NCBI RefSeq assembly: GCF_001553115.1
Contig: NZ_KQ960171.1
Span: forward strand, 81,620-145,619
From: Aedoeadaptatus coxii
GTDB lineage: Bacteria; Bacillota; Clostridia; Tissierellales; Peptoniphilaceae
Length of the DNA stretch: 64,000 bases
Reading direction: 5' to 3'
This document shows, in pieces, positions 16,698 to 24,575 of this stretch. Within the stretch, counting starts at the first letter, position 1, and each line of letters begins with the position of its first letter. Under the pieces are notes generated by a model. It saw nothing but the letters and a program-made list of their open reading frames with translations, did no database searches and had not been told where the DNA came from. The translations under genes were made by a program, and so were the position numbers.

Positions 16698-17729
16698 CTA
16701 AATAAGCCACTTCCGTACGACGGGGATGTGGGAGAGTATTTTGTAAAGGATGTAGGATATGGCGGTGACGGCCGCAGTGATGGCGGGGATTCCCATGAGG
16801 GGATTCAGTGTTTCCAGTGCGGGGAAGTAGTATTTCAGGTAATCCAGAACGAGGACGTGGACTAAGTAAATGGCGAAGGAGCTTTTTGAAAGTTTAAGGA
16901 CGAAGGATTTTCCTTTTTCGGGCAGGCGTATGTGCTGAGCGAGGGCGAAGATGCCCATAGACCACAGAAATACGCCGACGGACATTCCTTCAAAAAAGCG
17001 CTCATCCAATTGGCCGGAAGCTTTGGAAAAGTAATAGGTGCAGCCGAAGACGATGGCGAATCCGAGAATGGCCGCGATCGTGTAAAGATTTTTAGACGGC
17101 TTCGTTTCCGAAAGAAAATAGCCCATAAAAGTGTAGCCGATGGCGCTGTAGGAAAATACCATAATCCATTGCAGGGGAATGGCGCCTACGCTCTCCAAGG
17201 AATAAAAGGCGCGAACCGTGGGAAGAAAGATGCCCAGAACAAGCCAAAGGGCGAGGAGGTATTTCATTTCGTTTTTCGTGCTGTGGCAGGCGATGATGCG
17301 GCTTAAAGGCAAAAAACCGTAGACGAGGATCATCATGTGAAGATAATAGAGATGCTCCTTGTGGTGAAAGAGAATTAAATTTCCCAACACCGAACGAAGT
17401 TCACCGAGGGAATGGATGCCGCCGTAAAGAGGCGCGGCGCAGTAAACAAAGGCCCAGAAAAAGAGCGCCAATAAAATACGGGGCATGTTTTTGCCGTAAA
17501 GTTTTTCCAGGGGCATGTATTTTTCAGGGCGCAACAAAAGCGCGCCGCTCGCCATTAAAAAGAGGGGAACGCCGCCCGATGCCAAACTCCTGAAAAAGCA
17601 GGAGAGGATCCAGATAGAAGTATTTACATCCGTCGCCACATAGGATGCGGACACGTGAATGGCCACGACCGAAAAAATGGCGACAGTTTTTATAAGATCG
17701 ACGGTATCGTTTCGCTTGGAAGGGTACAT
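16698..17729 (-). CDS. Acyltransferase-3 family membrane protein (O-acetyltransferase type)
   Basis: A polytopic protein of 343 residues with about ten TM helices. The N-terminus has the family pattern D-L-I-K then AIFSVVAIHVSASY, in which the His is the conserved catalytic-type residue of acyltransferase 3 (OafA/WecH/Oat group). The segment GVPLFLMASGALLL is the second conserved block. Such proteins O-acetylate sugars of the wall, capsule or lipids. No soluble SGNH domain is fused. The ribosome site is AAAGGTGATGT. It sits beside the SLH protein, so modification of a wall polymer is plausible but unproved. Confidence 0.85.
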   Translation of the reverse strand: MYPSKRNDTVDLIKTVAIFSVVAIHVSASYVATDVNTSIWILSCFFRSLASGGVPLFLMASGALLLRPEKYMPLEKLYGKNMPRILLALFFWAFVYCAAPLYGGIHSLGELRSVLGNLILFHHKEHLYYLHMMILVYGFLPLSRIIACHSTKNEMKYLLALWLVLGIFLPTVRAFYSLESVGAIPLQWIMVFSYSAIGYTFMGYFLSETKPSKNLYTIAAILGFAIVFGCTYYFSKASGQLDERFFEGMSVGVFLWSMGIFALAQHIRLPEKGKSFVLKLSKSSFAIYLVHVLVLDYLKYYFPALETLNPLMGIPAITAAVTAISYILYKILSHIPVVRKWLI

Positions 17730-17987
17730 ACATCACCTTTAAGATTATTTTATTAATTTAATTATACCGAATGTCCTTTTAAAGTGCTATAAAAGCAAAA
17801 AGCGCAAGGTGGTGAAAGAAAATTTCCGGGAAATTTGTTTTTCGTGAAATTTACAAAAACAACATGGAGATGGTATATAAACCTGCAGAATCATTTGGGA
17901 AAAATTTTATTTTAAAAATATTTTTTAAGGACGATTCAGTTTTTGCTAAAGGGTCTCTATTTTTTAAAGTGAAACTCCGAAATAAAA
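17730..17987. other. AT-rich intergenic stretch with a 17-bp palindrome
   Basis: No gene is seen. A near-perfect palindrome lies at 17820-17836: AAATTTCC, one G, GGAAATTT. The rest is AT-rich and holds the divergent upstream regions of the acyltransferase and bcd. The palindrome could be an operator; nothing ties it to a regulator. Confidence 0.5.
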
Positions 17988-18001
17988 GTGAAAAAAATCA
18001 C
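17988..18001 (+). promoter_or_regulatory. Candidate Rex- or Crp/Fnr-like operator upstream of bcd
   Basis: GTGA (17988-17991), six A, TCAC (17998-18001). This matches the core of both Rex (TTGTGAA-4-TTCACAA) and Crp/Fnr sites, with one deviation in the Rex inner half. Its centre is about 50 bases before the inferred bcd transcription start. Rex control of butyryl-CoA genes by NADH/NAD+ is known in clostridia. No regulator assignment is possible from this window. Confidence 0.4.
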
Positions 18002-18010
18002 GAAAACCTC

Positions 18011-18038
18011 TTAACATTTTGGAAAATAGGTTTATAAT
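18011..18038 (+). promoter_or_regulatory. Sigma-A promoter of bcd-etfBA
   Basis: TTAACA (18011-18016), 16-base spacer, perfect TATAAT (18033-18038). The start codon of bcd is about 100 bases downstream, leaving a 5' leader with no recognisable riboswitch. Confidence 0.75.
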
Positions 18039-18136
18039 AGATTCCAAGAAGTGAATGAGATTTAACAATCAATCTAAACCCCATCCACTCCACGATTATC
18101 ACTTTATCTAAACTTGTCGAAGCAAGGGGGATTTAT

Positions 18137-19282
18137 ATGGATTTTACGATGGACAAACGACACCTGCTTCTTCGCAAACTTTATCGCGAGTTTGCGGAAA
18201 ATGAAGTGGAACCGGTTGCCGCCGAAATTGATGAAACCGGCGAGCCACCAATGGAAAACATAAAGAAAATGGCGAAGGCCGGCTTTTTCGGCGTACCTTT
18301 TCCGAAGGAATACGGCGGACAAGGCGGAGATTATTTAGCTTACGCTATGCTCGTGGAAGAGCTTTCGAAAAAATGCGCCACCACAGGGGTTATTGTGTCG
18401 GCACACACTTCGCTTTGCTGCGCTCCCATTTATGAAAACGGAACGGAAGAGCAAAAGAAAAAGTACTTACCTGATTTATTAAGCGGCCGTAAAATCGGCG
18501 CTTTCGGTTTAACGGAACCGAACGCCGGCACCGACGCGTCCGGTCAACAAACGGTAGCGGTTTTAGACGGCGACGAATATGTTTTAAACGGCACGAAGAT
18601 TTTCATCACCAACTCCGGTTTTGCCGATGTCTTTATTATCATCGCCATTACGGATAGAGAAGCCAAGGGCACGCGGGGCATTTCCGCCTTTATCGTCGAT
18701 CGAGACGCTCCGGGATTCCGCGTCGGCGAACCTGAAAACAAAATGGGGATTCGTGCATCTTCCACTTGCGAACTGATTATGGAAGATTGCCGCATTCCGA
18801 AAGAAAACCTCTTAGGCAGAGAAGGCAAAGGCTTTGCCCTCGCCATGAAGACTTTGGACGGTGGCCGCGTCGGCATTGCCGCCCAAGCTGCAGGTATTGC
18901 ACAAGGCGCCATCGACGAAGCCGTTCAATACACCAAAGAGAGAAAACAATTCGGCAGAAGAATTTCCCAATTCCAAAACACCCAATTCCAACTTGCCAAT
19001 ATGCAAACTAAAGCCGATGCGGCGAGACTTCTCGTTTACAGAGCTGCCGACACAAAAGGCCACGGCCTTCCCTACGGCCACTACGCCGCTATGGCGAAAT
19101 TATTCGCAGCGGAAACGGCATCGGAAGTTACCAACAAAGCCGTGCAACTTTTAGGCGGCTACGGCTTCATTAAAGACTACCCTGTGGAACGCATGATGCG
19201 CGATGCCAAGATCACCGAAATTTACGAAGGTACATCTGAAGTTATGCGCATGGTCATTTCCGGCTGGATGGGCGTTAATTAA
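18137..19282 (+). CDS. bcd: Butyryl-CoA (short-chain acyl-CoA) dehydrogenase
   Basis: An FAD enzyme that reduces crotonyl-CoA to butyryl-CoA with electrons from Etf. The 381-residue length is standard. The catalytic base is Glu364 in IYEGTSEV, matching Glu367 of the Megasphaera enzyme. The FAD/substrate signatures GLTEPNAGTDASG (about 121-133) and the QLLGGYGF block near 338 are complete. It starts after AAGGGGG. etfB and etfA follow with short gaps, the usual bcd-etfBA unit; with clostridial Etf this complex can bifurcate electrons to ferredoxin. crt and thl are not here, but a 3-hydroxyacyl-CoA dehydrogenase lies 4 kb on. Confidence 0.92.
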   Translation: MDFTMDKRHLLLRKLYREFAENEVEPVAAEIDETGEPPMENIKKMAKAGFFGVPFPKEYGGQGGDYLAYAMLVEELSKKCATTGVIVSAHTSLCCAPIYENGTEEQKKKYLPDLLSGRKIGAFGLTEPNAGTDASGQQTVAVLDGDEYVLNGTKIFITNSGFADVFIIIAITDREAKGTRGISAFIVDRDAPGFRVGEPENKMGIRASSTCELIMEDCRIPKENLLGREGKGFALAMKTLDGGRVGIAAQAAGIAQGAIDEAVQYTKERKQFGRRISQFQNTQFQLANMQTKADAARLLVYRAADTKGHGLPYGHYAAMAKLFAAETASEVTNKAVQLLGGYGFIKDYPVERMMRDAKITEIYEGTSEVMRMVISGWMGVN

Positions 19283-19295
19283 CAGGAGGGTTAAC

Positions 19296-20093
19296 ATGAA
19301 AATTATAGTCTGTGCAAAACAGGTACCGGACACCACAGAAGTTCGACTGGATCCGAAAACCAATACATTAATTCGCGAAGGCGTTCCGAGCATTATCAAT
19401 CCCGACGACAAAGCCGCCATCGAAATGGCTCTTCGCATTAAAGACGAACACCCGGACACAAAAGTTACCGTCCTTTCCATGGGCCCGCCCCAAGCGGAAG
19501 ATGCTTTGCGTGAAGCCCTGGCCATGGGCGCCGACGAAGCCATTCTCTTAACCGACAGAGCCTTTGGCGGAGCGGATACGTGGGCTACGAGCCAAACCAT
19601 TGCCGCCGGCCTTAAAACCGTAGGCGATTATGATCTTATTCTCGCAGGCCGCCAAGCCATCGACGGCGATACCGCCCAAGTCGGCCCGCAAATTGCAGAA
19701 CACCTAGGTCTTCCCCAAGTATCCTATGCGGAAGATCTAAACGTAATCGACGAGAACACCCTTCATGTAAAACGACAATTTGAAGATCGCTACCATATCA
19801 TCGAAGTGAAGACACCTTGCGTTATTACGGCTCTCGCCGAACTTGCCGCTCCTCGTTACATGACCGTAGGCGGCGTATACGACGCATACGATAAAGACGT
19901 CACCGTTTGGCATTTAGACGATGTTAAAGACAATGTGGACTTAGCCAATTTAGGCCTTAAAGGATCGCCGACGAAAGTTAAAAAATCCGAAGCGAAACAA
20001 GGCAAAGGCGCCGGCATCGTGCTTAAAGATCTTTCTCCCGACGAAGCGGCCAAGGCCATTATCTCCAAGTTGGAAGAAAAATATTTGATTTAA
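19296..20093 (+). CDS. etfB: Electron transfer flavoprotein beta subunit
   Basis: Partner of EtfA and Bcd. The protein opens with MKIIVCAKQVPDTTEVRLD, the classic EtfB start, and carries the GRQAIDGDTAQVGPQIAE signature near 125-142. Length from this start is 265 residues, normal for the family. I chose ATG 19296 because AGGAGG lies upstream; the longer in-frame ORF runs back into bcd. In bifurcating Etfs the beta subunit binds the FAD that splits electrons; whether this one bifurcates cannot be said without alignment, though the bcd linkage favours it. Confidence 0.93.
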   Translation: MKIIVCAKQVPDTTEVRLDPKTNTLIREGVPSIINPDDKAAIEMALRIKDEHPDTKVTVLSMGPPQAEDALREALAMGADEAILLTDRAFGGADTWATSQTIAAGLKTVGDYDLILAGRQAIDGDTAQVGPQIAEHLGLPQVSYAEDLNVIDENTLHVKRQFEDRYHIIEVKTPCVITALAELAAPRYMTVGGVYDAYDKDVTVWHLDDVKDNVDLANLGLKGSPTKVKKSEAKQGKGAGIVLKDLSPDEAAKAIISKLEEKYLI

Positions 20094-20120
20094 TCGAGCC
20101 GAACAAGGAGCGTGAAATAA

Positions 20121-21131
20121 ATGAGTAAAAATGTATTTGTCATTGCCGAACAGCGCGATGGGGAACTGCAAAAAGTTTCCACAGAACTTTTAGGAAAAGC
20201 AAGAGAACTTGCCGACGATCTCGGCCAAGAAGTTTACGCCGTCTTATTGGGCGACAACATTAAAGGAAAAGCCGATGTCTTAATTCACCACGGCGCCGAC
20301 CACGTCATCGTCGTGGATCACCCCTTATTAAAAGAATACGTCACCGAACCTTACGCCAAGGCAATTTATGAAATCGTAAAAAAATACGATCCCGAAATCG
20401 TACTTTACGGCGCAAGCTCCATCGGCAGAGATTTGGCGCCTCGCCTCGCCGCGCGCATTCACACCGGCCTTACCGCCGACTGTACCGGCCTTGAAATAGA
20501 CGAAGAATCCAAACTTCTCCGCATGACCCGCCCCGCTTTCGGCGGCAACTTAATGGCCACCATTATTTGCGAAGACTTCCGCCCCCAAATGGCCACCGTA
20601 CGCCCCGGCGTTATGACTCCCCTTGCTAATGACGACGGGCGAAAAGGCGACGTCATTATGGAAGATGTGGGCCTTACGGATAAGGACATGAACGTCAAGA
20701 TTTTGGAAGTTTCCAAAGACGACAAGAAAAAACTCGACATTACAGAAGCCAACGTCCTCGTATCCGGCGGCCGCGGCATCGGCGGGCCGGAAGGATTCGA
20801 TCGCTTGCAAGAACTCGCCGATTTAATGGACGGGGAAGTCTCCACATCCCGGGCTACAGTAGACGCCGGCTGGATCGAAAAAGATCGCCAAGTCGGCCAA
20901 ACGGGCAAAACCGTGCGCCCCGATATTTACTTCGCCTTCGGTATTTCCGGCGCCATTCAACACTTGGCAGGCATGGAAGAATCCGGCCTGATCATCGCCG
21001 TCAACAAAAACGACGGCGCCCCCATTTTCGATGTAGCCGACCTCGGCATCGTCGGCGACTTGAACAAAGTCTTGCCGAAACTCATCGAAGAATACAAAAA
21101 GGCAAAAGCCGCAAAAGCGGAAATCAACTAG
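20121..21131 (+). CDS. etfA: Electron transfer flavoprotein alpha subunit
   Basis: Holds the FAD of the Etf heterodimer. The C-terminal FAD domain has the family blocks SGGRGIGG (about 214-221), QVGQTGKTV, and the closing AVNKNDGAPIFDVADLGIVGD. There is no N-terminal ferredoxin domain, unlike some clostridial EtfA. 336 residues. Ribosome site AAGGAG; 27 bases after etfB. A strong terminator follows, closing the operon. Confidence 0.93.
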   Translation: MSKNVFVIAEQRDGELQKVSTELLGKARELADDLGQEVYAVLLGDNIKGKADVLIHHGADHVIVVDHPLLKEYVTEPYAKAIYEIVKKYDPEIVLYGASSIGRDLAPRLAARIHTGLTADCTGLEIDEESKLLRMTRPAFGGNLMATIICEDFRPQMATVRPGVMTPLANDDGRKGDVIMEDVGLTDKDMNVKILEVSKDDKKKLDITEANVLVSGGRGIGGPEGFDRLQELADLMDGEVSTSRATVDAGWIEKDRQVGQTGKTVRPDIYFAFGISGAIQHLAGMEESGLIIAVNKNDGAPIFDVADLGIVGDLNKVLPKLIEEYKKAKAAKAEIN

Positions 21132-21147
21132 ATAGCTCAAAAAAATC

Positions 21148-21172
21148 GGCGCCGCCATGCGCCGGTTTTTTA
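21148..21172 (+). terminator. Terminator of bcd-etfBA
   Basis: Arms CGGCGC (21148-21153) and GCGCCG (21160-21165), then G and a run of T. Confidence 0.9.
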
Positions 21173-21269
21173 ATGGAAACAATCGCCACCGTAAATTTTC
21201 CGTTTAATCACAATTTTTTCAATAAGAGAGAATAAAATAAGCGCAAATCAACGAGATGAGGAAAACAAA

Positions 21270-22238
21270 ATGAAAATCAAACACATTCTAATCTTACTCT
21301 TAGCGCTGGCCACGCTTATCATCGCTTGCGGCGCAGGCCCGAAAAAAACATCGAGACGAGGAGCGCGCAGAAGCGTAACGGCCACCATGCGCAAACGGGG
21401 AAAAGCCACGGGAAGAAGAAAACGCTCCGCCAAACGGCGGGTTTCTAGACGGAAAATAAAAACCGCCGCAAAAAAACAAAAACCATCCAAAGAAAAAGGG
21501 GAAGCGCCCGTCATCTCCAACATGGTCAAGGCGGAGGACAAACAGTATGTAGCGGAAAAACTAAAGGCATCATTACAGCCCGCCGGCGTCGATCAGCTCA
21601 TGACCCTCGTAGACGATTACAATAGCGCTGCCGCCCCGTACCTTACGGCGGACTTTACGAAAAAGATTGCCCCCACTTACGACGTGGGCAAAATTACCGA
21701 AGCCCAAACGAAAAAGGGAATGACCTATCCCAATACCAATTGCCGCATTACCACTTACCTTCTATTAAAAAACGACATGAACATCAGCGACAACACGCCG
21801 GTAGACGGCGATCTCCTCTTTATGGATCGGGAAGCCCTTACGCGCTCCAAACTACTAAACGAAAAGGAAATGGCGGATTTTATGCGCCTCTTTAGCCGCG
21901 TCAAAACCGGCGGCAGCAAAAATCCGGCGGAACAGGGAAAAGTAATGGCGTCCTTCCTCTCCAAAATACAGTTTCCGAAAAACGTCGCCATGGTTTCGGT
22001 GGTGCTCCACGATAATCTCGACGGCAACTGCTTATTTATCGGCCACGTAGGCGTCCTCGTAAAAGACGGCGACGGCTACCTATTCGTGGAAAAAATTTCA
22101 TTTGAAGAACCTTACCAAGCCATCAAATTCAAAACCAAAGAAGCATGTTACCGCTATTTAAAAAATAAATTCAAAGACTACACCGATCCTCAAGTCGCCC
22201 CGCCCTTTATTATGGAAAACAATCGCTACGTGGGATAG
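21270..22238 (+). CDS. Lipoprotein with polybasic linker and DUF4300-like domain
   Basis: A lipobox LIIAC puts the lipid-anchored Cys at 20. Residues 22-76 form an extreme basic linker: about 26 Lys/Arg with hardly any acidic residue. The rest (about 85-322) resembles the DUF4300 domain of Firmicute lipoproteins, with the pattern NCRITTYLLLK (about 151-161) and an HVGVLVKDGDGYLFVEKI strand pair. Members are secreted and of unknown function; the invariant Asn-Cys and the later His raise the idea of a cysteine-peptidase-like fold, which is speculation. Monocistronic, with its own gap after the etfA terminator. Confidence 0.7.
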   Translation: MKIKHILILLLALATLIIACGAGPKKTSRRGARRSVTATMRKRGKATGRRKRSAKRRVSRRKIKTAAKKQKPSKEKGEAPVISNMVKAEDKQYVAEKLKASLQPAGVDQLMTLVDDYNSAAAPYLTADFTKKIAPTYDVGKITEAQTKKGMTYPNTNCRITTYLLLKNDMNISDNTPVDGDLLFMDREALTRSKLLNEKEMADFMRLFSRVKTGGSKNPAEQGKVMASFLSKIQFPKNVAMVSVVLHDNLDGNCLFIGHVGVLVKDGDGYLFVEKISFEEPYQAIKFKTKEACYRYLKNKFKDYTDPQVAPPFIMENNRYVG

Positions 22239-22298
22239 CGTAACAAATGAAACGGAATAAAAACAAAAATGGATCTATTATAGACTCAGGTGATAAAA

Positions 22299-22679
22299 AT
22301 GAATCCACTTAACATCAAAAGAGCATACGAAGAAGCGACCCCCGACGACGGGAAGCGCATCCTCGTCGATCGCTATTGGCCGAGAGGCGTGAAAAAAGAA
22401 GCGGCAAAACTCCACAGCTGGGCGAAAGAAGTGTGCCCATCGACAGGGCTTCGAAAATGGTTCGATCACCGCGCCGATCGCTTTACGGAATTCGCCGAAA
22501 AATATCGGGAAGAATTAAACGCATCGGAGGCAGCGAAAACGTGGCGAGACGATATTCTCAAAGCCCTTCAAGATGGGCCCGTCACCCTCGTTTACGGCAC
22601 CAAAAGCAAAGAAATAAACCATGCGCGCGTATTAAAAGAATGGATAGAAGAAACATTAGATCATAAGGAGGAACAATGA
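22299..22679 (+). CDS. DUF488-family protein
   Basis: A small soluble protein of 126 residues. The family motif is the DRYWPRG block near 24-30, then WFDH and the end LVYGTKSKEINHA. Members are widespread, with no proven role. I chose ATG 22299 because AGGTGA sits 5 bases upstream; the GTG at 22290 lies inside that ribosome site. Its TGA overlaps the start of the cupin gene by four bases (ATGA), so the two are coupled. Confidence 0.85.
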   Translation: MNPLNIKRAYEEATPDDGKRILVDRYWPRGVKKEAAKLHSWAKEVCPSTGLRKWFDHRADRFTEFAEKYREELNASEAAKTWRDDILKALQDGPVTLVYGTKSKEINHARVLKEWIEETLDHKEEQ

Positions 22680-22999
22680 ATCCACTATTTAAAGGCGGCG
22701 ACGTCGCCACGTTAAAAGAACTTATCACGTACGAAGCCGACACCGTAGCGAAAAAAGAAATCGCATCCAACGCGGGAATGAAACTTATCCTCATGGCATT
22801 CGACACCGGAGAAAAATTAAGCCCCCATCGCGCACCTGCTAACGCCATCCTCACCATATTAGAAGGGGAAGGGAAAGTCGATTACGAAGGCGACGCACAC
22901 GAGCTGAAAGCAGGGGACATGATCTATTTTGAAGAAGGTGGCCTACATTCCGTAGAAGCGAAGGGCAAAATGAAAATGGCCCTGATGCTCATGGCGTAA
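22676..22999 (+). CDS. Cupin-domain protein
   Basis: A single-domain cupin of 107 residues. The two cupin blocks are visible: the first has a His in LSPHRAPANAILTILEGEG (about 49-66), with one usual His replaced, and the second is GDMIYFEEGGLHSVEA (about 80-95). A metal could be held by the remaining His and Glu residues. Such small cupins range from binding proteins to isomerases and no substrate can be read. Coupled to DUF488 by ATGA overlap, ribosome site AGGAGG. Confidence 0.85.
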   Translation: MNPLFKGGDVATLKELITYEADTVAKKEIASNAGMKLILMAFDTGEKLSPHRAPANAILTILEGEGKVDYEGDAHELKAGDMIYFEEGGLHSVEAKGKMKMALMLMA

Positions 23000-23015
23000 A
23001 AACGGTAAAATCTCC

Positions 23016-23044
23016 TTGCCAAAAACACAAAAACTTGGTATACT
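23016..23044 (+). promoter_or_regulatory. tRNA-Val promoter
   Basis: TTGCCA (23016-23021), 17-base spacer, TATACT (23039-23044) with a TGG extension. The tRNA begins 22 bases after it. Confidence 0.8.
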
Positions 23045-23065
23045 ACTCATTGTTACAAAAGGTGA

Positions 23066-23141
23066 GGAGAGTTAGCTCAGTTGGTAGAGCACTACGTTGA
23101 CATCGTAGGGGTCGCTGGTTCAAGTCCAGTACTGTCCACCA
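23066..23141 (+). tRNA. tRNA-Val(GAC)
   Basis: A 76-base cloverleaf: anticodon stem CTACG/CGTAG with loop TTGACAT, anticodon GAC at 23099-23101, T-arm CTGG-TTCAAGT-CCAG, encoded CCA. The acceptor stem GGAGAGT/ACTGTCC pairs except for a G-G mismatch at the fourth pair, which is unusual. Confidence 0.93.
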
Positions 23142-23147
23142 CAAAAG

Positions 23148-23176
23148 TCGGATTGCAAAAGCAGTCCGATTTTTTT
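23148..23176 (+). terminator. Terminator of tRNA-Val
   Basis: Nine-pair hairpin from TCGGATTGC (23148-23156) and GCAGTCCGA (23161-23169), loop AAAA, then seven T. The core is the same as in the tmRNA terminator. Confidence 0.92.
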
Positions 23177-23339
23177 ATTGCCCAAAACGCCGCGAAACCA
23201 TGCCTCGTTATAAAAACAACTATAAAAAACAAGAATAGAATCAAAAACCATGGGTAATAAATAAAATACAGAAAGGCTTAACGCCCTTCTCATAAAAAAG
23301 AAAAGGATTTGTTTTTATAGATAGATTAAGGAGGAAACC

Positions 23340-24305
23340 ATGGAATTCAAAAAAGTTGTACTCTTAGGCGGAGGCGTCCTCGGCACGCAAATCGCCCTCA
23401 TGTCCGCCTACAGCGGCCACGACACCACCATTTGGCTTAGAAGCGAAGGCTCCATCGGCCGAACAGAACCAAAAATCGAATACTACACAAAAGCCATACT
23501 GGACGCATTGGAACAAGCGAAAAAATTCGTCGGCAACCCCTTGGGCGCTTACGTTTACCCGAAAGCCCTCATTCCCGATTGGAACAACATTACCGTCGAA
23601 GGGATCGACGCCCTCATCGCCGAAGGCAAGAAAAACATGAAGGACAATCTCCATCTGGAATTAGATGTTAAAAAAGCACTGAGCGATGCGGACATTGCCA
23701 TCGAGGCCATGGCAGAAAACATCGAGGAAAAAATTACATTCTACGAAAGTATTAAGGACATTCTCGACGACAAAACCATACTCTGCACCAACTCGTCCAC
23801 ACTCTTACCTTCCACCTTCGCCGAACACACCGGCCGCCCGGAAAAATACATGGCGCTTCACTTCGCCAACTCCATTTGGGCACACAACACGGCGGAATGT
23901 ATGGGTCACGAAGGAACCGATCCAGACATTTACAAACAAGTGGTTCAATTTGCAAAAGACATTAACATGGTGCCCATCGAAGTGCACAAAGAACAACCGG
24001 GCTACGTCTTAAACTCCCTACTCGTGCCTTTACTCGATGCAGGGCAAAACCTTTGGGCGAGAGGCATCGCCGATCCCGAAACCATCGACGCATCCTGGCG
24101 CATCGGCACAGGCGCGCCCGTAGGCCCCTTCCAAATGATGGACGTCATCGGCCTGCAAACCGTAAGCAACGTATTGAAAATGAAACCCGACGCGAAAGAC
24201 CCCGAATCCGTAACCTATCGCCTCATCGAAATGGTCGGCGAAAAAATCGAAAAAGGAGAACTGGGCGTTACAAGCGGCAAAGGCTTCTACGATTACAGCA
24301 AATAA
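23340..24305 (+). CDS. 3-Hydroxyacyl-CoA dehydrogenase, NAD-dependent
   Basis: Interconverts 3-hydroxyacyl-CoA and 3-oxoacyl-CoA. The N-terminal Rossmann fold has LLGGGVLGTQIA (8-19). The NSST segment (about 150) and ALHFANSIW with the catalytic-type His fit the family, as does the C-terminal GPFQMMDVIGL block and the closing GKGFYDY. It is a longer variant (321 residues) with about 25 extra residues after the first strand-helix pair compared with clostridial Hbd (about 280). Monocistronic with AAGGAGG before ATG. It could supply the hydroxybutyryl-CoA step next to bcd, or act in another acyl-CoA route. Confidence 0.85.
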   Translation: MEFKKVVLLGGGVLGTQIALMSAYSGHDTTIWLRSEGSIGRTEPKIEYYTKAILDALEQAKKFVGNPLGAYVYPKALIPDWNNITVEGIDALIAEGKKNMKDNLHLELDVKKALSDADIAIEAMAENIEEKITFYESIKDILDDKTILCTNSSTLLPSTFAEHTGRPEKYMALHFANSIWAHNTAECMGHEGTDPDIYKQVVQFAKDINMVPIEVHKEQPGYVLNSLLVPLLDAGQNLWARGIADPETIDASWRIGTGAPVGPFQMMDVIGLQTVSNVLKMKPDAKDPESVTYRLIEMVGEKIEKGELGVTSGKGFYDYSK

Positions 24306-24317
24306 AATAGAAACGCG

Positions 24318-24349
24318 ATCCACGAGGGGAAACCTTCGTGGATTTTTTG
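24318..24349 (+). terminator. Terminator of the hydroxyacyl-CoA dehydrogenase gene
   Basis: Arms ATCCACGA (24318-24325) and TCGTGGAT (24336-24343), then T-run. Almost the same hairpin recurs at 27739-27770 on the far side of the adhesin gene. Confidence 0.9.
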
Positions 24350-24465
24350 TGCGGTTTTTTATGGAATGATTACTTGTATGCGTCGACACGTTTTATTTTT
24401 GTGGCAGGCGTCTTAAGTATTTTTCGAAGAATATATAGATAACATGAAAAGAACATGAGCATTGC

Positions 24466-24508
24466 TTGCTATGACAGATTGTACAGATCTATACTATTGT
24501 GCTACAAT
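24466..24508 (+). promoter_or_regulatory. Candidate promoters of the adhesin gene
   Basis: Two overlapping choices, both with 18-base spacers: TTGCTA (24466) with TATACT (24490-24495), and TTGTAC (24479) with TACAAT (24503-24508). A short hairpin AAGCT/AGCTT follows near 24509-24521. Confidence 0.4.
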
Positions 24509-24575
24509 AAGCTTCGAGCTTTAAGTCTGTGATTTTATCCGGATTTAAACTACTTATTTTAGAAAGGGGTCGATA

